A DNA stretch of 64,000 nt, from contig JAUWAU010000007.1 of the NCBI GenBank assembly GCA_030601885.1, positions 62,001-126,000 on the forward strand, written 5' to 3'. Made by a program: the position numbers and the translations under genes. The notes beneath the pieces are model-generated. The model did no database searches, was not told the DNA's origin, and worked only from the letters and a program-made list of their open reading frames with translations. This stretch comes from Armatimonadota bacterium. GTDB lineage: Bacteria; Armatimonadota; Zipacnadia; JAUWAU01. Positions 61,214 through 64,000 of the stretch are shown here, one piece after another (positions within the stretch are counted from its first letter, which is position 1; every line of letters starts with the position of its first letter).

Positions 61214-62809
61214 ATGAGAACGATGGGCGTTAACGTGCCTGGAACGGTGCGCATCTGGTCGAGTGCGGCTGCATTCGCGTTGGGCGCCCTGCTCGTCCCG
61301 CTACCGGTGCAGGGGGAAGAGCCCAGTCAGAAGCCCGGTGCCGTGCTGAGGGGGCGCCTGGTCCTCGAAGGCAGTGAGCGGCCATCGGACTGGCGGATCC
61401 TGGCCGGGGAGCGCCTGTTGGCTGAACTGCCACGCGATGCCGCCGGTCGGCCGATGGGGACCACGCCGAATGCCGACGGGACGTTCGCGCTGCGAGTCCC
61501 GGATGCCGGCGTGGTGTACGTATGCCCTTACATAGGGGGGAGGCTGGCAGCGGACAATGTGGCTCCGGCTCGGGTGACAGCAGACGAAGAGCGTGAACAG
61601 GAGCTGACGCTCAAACCGAAGCCGCCCCGCGAGGAGGTCGCGTTCGTTCTGCAGCGGGACGACGGAAAGCCGCTGGATCGGAAAGTCAAAGTGCATCTGT
61701 GGAACGTGTACGGAGAGGTGGATGGCAGCATGGGCGGGACGTGGTCCGATGAGGCCGGGGTCGTGCGGTTTCAGCGGCTCCCCTGCACCCGGTATGACCT
61801 CTGGGTTGAAGGGCCGGCGGAGGCTGCCACGGATGGCGATGGCCTGGCGGCGGTCCTCTTCAGAGGCCTCGATGTGATCCCCGACGATGGCACACAGACG
61901 ATGGAGCTGACCGTTCCCCAGGCCGGGTCCGTGAAGGGGCGCCTACTGCAGGCAGATGGCAATACCTCAGCCCAGAAACACGTAGTCGCCGTCCAGAGCG
62001 CAACCATACCGGACGAGCCCGCCCGTCCGGACAGATCGACGGCCGGCTATGCCCGTGGTGCCCGGTCGTGCTACGCGGAGGCGGAAGTCGCGGCGGATGG
62101 CACCTTCGTGCTCCGCGGCCTGACGCCGGGACAACACTCGCTGGACATTCGCCGCCCGGGGCAGCGCGACGCCTGGTGCACGATCCGCGGCGTCGAAATC
62201 ACAGCCGGGCAGATGACCGATCTGGGGAGCATAGAAGTGGCCCGGGACGGATGGGAGCACATGTTCAACCGCAGAACGCTGGGCGGGTGGAGAGAGAGCG
62301 ATTTCTACGGCCAGAAGGAAGTCCGCATTGAGAATGACCGGATCGTGCTGTCAAGGGGCAGCGACATGACCGGGATCACCTGGATCAGGCAGATCCCGCG
62401 CGTGGACTACGAGGTCGCTCTGGAGGCCATGCGCGTGGCGGAGGACGATTTCTTCTGCGGCCTCACGTTCCCGGTGAAGGACGATTACTGCTCTCTGATC
62501 CTGGGCGGCTGGGGAGGATCAGTCGTCGGACTGTCGAGCCTCGACGGATACGATGCGTCCGAGAACGAGACGTCGGACTGGATTCAGTTCGACAACCGGC
62601 GCTGGTATCGCGTGCGCCTGAGGGTTACGCAGAGCAAGATCGAGGCCTGGCTGGACGAAGACAATATCGTCGATGTTGAGACGAAGAACTGGCACATATC
62701 CACCCGCATCGAAGTAGAGCCCTCCAAGCCCTTCGGGATCGCCACCTGGTGCACAACGGGAGCCGTGCGGGACATCCGCATCCGCTCGCTGGACGCCCCG
62801 GCGCCGTGA
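61214..62809 (+). CDS. Exported protein with carboxypeptidase-regulatory-like repeats and a DUF1080-type domain
   Basis: A 531-residue protein. The signal peptide is SSAAAFALGALLVPLPVQG. Residues about 40-370 form three beta domains resembling carboxypeptidase-regulatory repeats (AVLRGRLVLEGSERP, EVAFVLQRDDGKPLDRKV, GSVKGRLLQADGNTSAQK). The C-terminal about 155 residues match DUF1080 (3-keto-disaccharide hydrolase/LamG-like): WEHMFNRRTLGGWRE, EVRIENDRIVLSRG, DYEVALEAMRV, and a closing VRDIRIRSLD strand. DUF1080 proteins are common in Planctomycetota-type secretomes and act on or bind modified sugars; activity here is unproven. ATG 61214 follows GGAGAACGAGAG. It is convergent with the gene at 62930. 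Confidence 0.8.
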   Translation: MRTMGVNVPGTVRIWSSAAAFALGALLVPLPVQGEEPSQKPGAVLRGRLVLEGSERPSDWRILAGERLLAELPRDAAGRPMGTTPNADGTFALRVPDAGVVYVCPYIGGRLAADNVAPARVTADEEREQELTLKPKPPREEVAFVLQRDDGKPLDRKVKVHLWNVYGEVDGSMGGTWSDEAGVVRFQRLPCTRYDLWVEGPAEAATDGDGLAAVLFRGLDVIPDDGTQTMELTVPQAGSVKGRLLQADGNTSAQKHVVAVQSATIPDEPARPDRSTAGYARGARSCYAEAEVAADGTFVLRGLTPGQHSLDIRRPGQRDAWCTIRGVEITAGQMTDLGSIEVARDGWEHMFNRRTLGGWRESDFYGQKEVRIENDRIVLSRGSDMTGITWIRQIPRVDYEVALEAMRVAEDDFFCGLTFPVKDDYCSLILGGWGGSVVGLSSLDGYDASENETSDWIQFDNRRWYRVRLRVTQSKIEAWLDEDNIVDVETKNWHISTRIEVEPSKPFGIATWCTTGAVRDIRIRSLDAPAP

Positions 62810-62929
62810 CGCCGACCCGCGGTTGACCCCATGTGCCACAGGGCAGTGCATCGCGACGAGGCGGCACTGGAGCGGGTTGGTGGCGGCTCATTCGTCGGGA
62901 GGGGGATGGATGCCTTGGTGGCGGGAGGC

Positions 62930-63685
62930 TCAGAATGGCTCGCCGGGGATCTGGCGAGGGCCGTCTGTAGCGTGCGGCGACGGCAGCCAGCCCAGGTTTG
63001 CGTCGAAGCGCCAGTGCTGCTCGAAGCGCTGGTCGGGGAGGCCCGAATAGTTGAGCGCAACCTCCGTGCAGCCGGGGGGCAAGCGAACGGGCTCCGAGGG
63101 TGTGTGTGCCTCCAGTAGTCCGGCGAGTCGCGCGATATTGCGCCCCTGCGGCCCAGTGTAGGCGATGAAGACATCGAAGGCGTCGCCATCGCCGTCGTTA
63201 TGGGCGTGGAAGACACGCGATGGCCCGTCGCCATGGGCGACGTCTGACTCCGTGGAAGAGCCGCTCACAAGCCGAACCGCGGGTCTGTGTGCCTCCCTGC
63301 GGGCCTCCTGCGCCTCCTTCCGCTGCCACCACGCTCTGTGGCCCTTGACGAGGGACCACGCAAGGGCGGCAACGAACAGAGTTCCGACGGGCATTGCGGC
63401 TCCGTAGCCGAGACGCTGGAAGACCAAGGCGGCGCCGAACAGCACCGCGAATATGGTCTGCTCCCACAGTCCCTCGCGGGTGTGCCCCCCGCGCCGGTAT
63501 TTGCGGACCGTCCATGCTACAAAGACGGCGACGGCGACTGCCACGGCGGCGATGGCGCCGTACTTGGATCTCGGCTCTAGCCAGGTGACCCATACGACGA
63601 CGGCCCCAATCGCCGGCAGGCTAATCAGGAGTCGCTGCCATATCGGGCGGTCCCTCCACTCCGTGATGTTCGTCCTCTCCGCCAT
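62930..63685 (-). CDS. Membrane protein of unknown function with soluble C-terminal domain
   Basis: A 251-residue protein. Four hydrophobic segments lie in the first 115 residues (LLISLPAIGAVVVWVTWL, AIAAVAVAVAVFVAWTV, IFAVLFGAALVFQRLGYG, MPVGTLFVAALAWSLV). A charged stretch WWQRKEAQEARREAHR then leads to a C-terminal beta-rich domain (VFHAHNDGDGDAFDVFIAYT, VRLPPGCTEVALNYSGLPDQRF) that resembles a cytoplasmic sandwich. I do not recognise a family. It lies downstream of the HEPN-like gene, on the same strand, with a 100-nt gap. Confidence 0.7.
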   Translation of the reverse strand: MAERTNITEWRDRPIWQRLLISLPAIGAVVVWVTWLEPRSKYGAIAAVAVAVAVFVAWTVRKYRRGGHTREGLWEQTIFAVLFGAALVFQRLGYGAAMPVGTLFVAALAWSLVKGHRAWWQRKEAQEARREAHRPAVRLVSGSSTESDVAHGDGPSRVFHAHNDGDGDAFDVFIAYTGPQGRNIARLAGLLEAHTPSEPVRLPPGCTEVALNYSGLPDQRFEQHWRFDANLGWLPSPHATDGPRQIPGEPF

Positions 63686-63785
63686 TGGCTCATACCGTCT
63701 CTACAGGCGCGCGGCCCCGGATGACGTGCTGGGAGAACCGGACAGGGCCGATCGCCATTGCTTCCCACCCCGCAATCACGACCGC

Positions 63786-64000
63786 TCAGCGATGAAGGCC
63801 GCGCTGCTGCAGCCACGCCTTGACCTCGCGCAGGAATGTGCTCGCCGCCGGAATCAGTTGCTTCGCTTCGGTCTCGGTGATCAGGCCGAAGCGCTCGTAC
63901 TGCGATCTGTTGCGCTTCTTGCGGGCGTCATCGAACTGATCGGCCTCCGTCTCCAGCGGCCTGCGGCCACCTCGCGGAGGCACTCCAAAACCGCACCATC
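63786..64000 (-). CDS. HEPN-like small protein, 5' partial
   Basis: The last 65 residues or so of a protein whose 5' end runs past the window edge. DDARKKRNRSQYERFGLITE and EAKQLIPAASTFLREVKAWL match the RxKRNxxxY pattern and C-terminal helix of SAV_6107-type HEPN domains. A GTG at 63983 would give a short version. However, a different frame just upstream reads GAVLECLREVAAG, which looks like the preceding HEPN helix, so a frameshift near 63965 is possible. A decayed second copy of the 3' end is at 61068. HEPN proteins of this type often pair with nucleotidyltransferases; no separate partner is visible here. Confidence 0.6.
   Translation of the reverse strand, partial: WCGFGVPPRGGRRPLETEADQFDDARKKRNRSQYERFGLITETEAKQLIPAASTFLREVKAWLQQRGLHR

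Noticed and set aside
1..64000. CRISPR array
   Set aside because: No series of equal-length direct repeats with regular unique spacers was seen; repeats present are dispersed palindromes.

Overview
The window looks like a chromosomal segment of an uncultured, high-GC, Gram-negative-type bacterium. The features are a Wza/Wzc/Wzx/Wzy exopolysaccharide locus, secreted Cys-type sulfatases, heparinase/DUF4091/GH51/DUF1961/DUF1080-type carbohydrate-active proteins, a split glycine dehydrogenase (gcvPA + gcvPB), and a PEP-CTERM-like sorted protein. This repertoire is typical of Planctomycetota/Lentisphaerota/Hydrogenedentota/Armatimonadota-type genomes. I cannot fix the phylum from the sequence alone. 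No rRNA, tRNA or CRISPR array was seen.

Layout. 1-1.3 kb: 3' part of a LamG + DUF1961 protein, then about 1.7 kb without a recognisable gene. 3.0-26.0 kb: one co-directional exopolysaccharide locus. It encodes an export porin, a polymerisation tyrosine kinase, a priming sugar transferase, an alkaline-phosphatase-superfamily enzyme, a GT2, a flippase, several GT4 enzymes, a Wzy polymerase, a methyltransferase, a pyruvyltransferase-like protein, a bi-domain oxidoreductase and a sugar-nucleotide epimerase. Several of its genes overlap by a few bases and use TTG, GTG and apparently CTG starts. In the middle sits an in-frame chimera of a GT4 N-terminus and a polymerase C-terminus. 26.0-31.5 kb: PEP-CTERM-like protein, acetylxylan-esterase-like hydrolase, and a small helical protein next to a SWIM zinc-finger protein. 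31.5-38.1 kb: a minus-strand polysaccharide-degradation group (DUF4091 protein, sulfatase, heparinase-like lyase). 38.2-45.8 kb: the glycine cleavage operon gcvT-gcvH-gcvPA-[ten-repeat surface protein]-gcvPB. 46-47.3 kb: RAYT transposase and a BamE-like small protein. 47.8-56.1 kb: a second degradation group (sulfatase, two unknown secreted/conserved proteins, a SUMF1-fold protein, a GH51 arabinofuranosidase) with frameshifted small genes. 56-64 kb: accessory region with an IS630 relic, a HEPN-MNT fusion, a REPIN hairpin, a UroD/MtaA-like protein, membrane proteins including a JAMM-motif protein, a DUF1080 protein, and intact plus relic HEPN genes.

The most distinctive signal is a set of small palindromic repeats that do not respect gene boundaries. 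A GTAGGGGCGACC palindrome supplies the stop codons of two convergent genes at 31.45 kb and of gcvT at 44.67 kb. A related GC-rich element is read in frame as a 42-residue insert inside gcvPB. The right-hand REP next to the RAYT gene supplies the RAYT stop codon, and a REPIN with 30-bp perfect arms from the same REP family lies between two genes at 57.7 kb.
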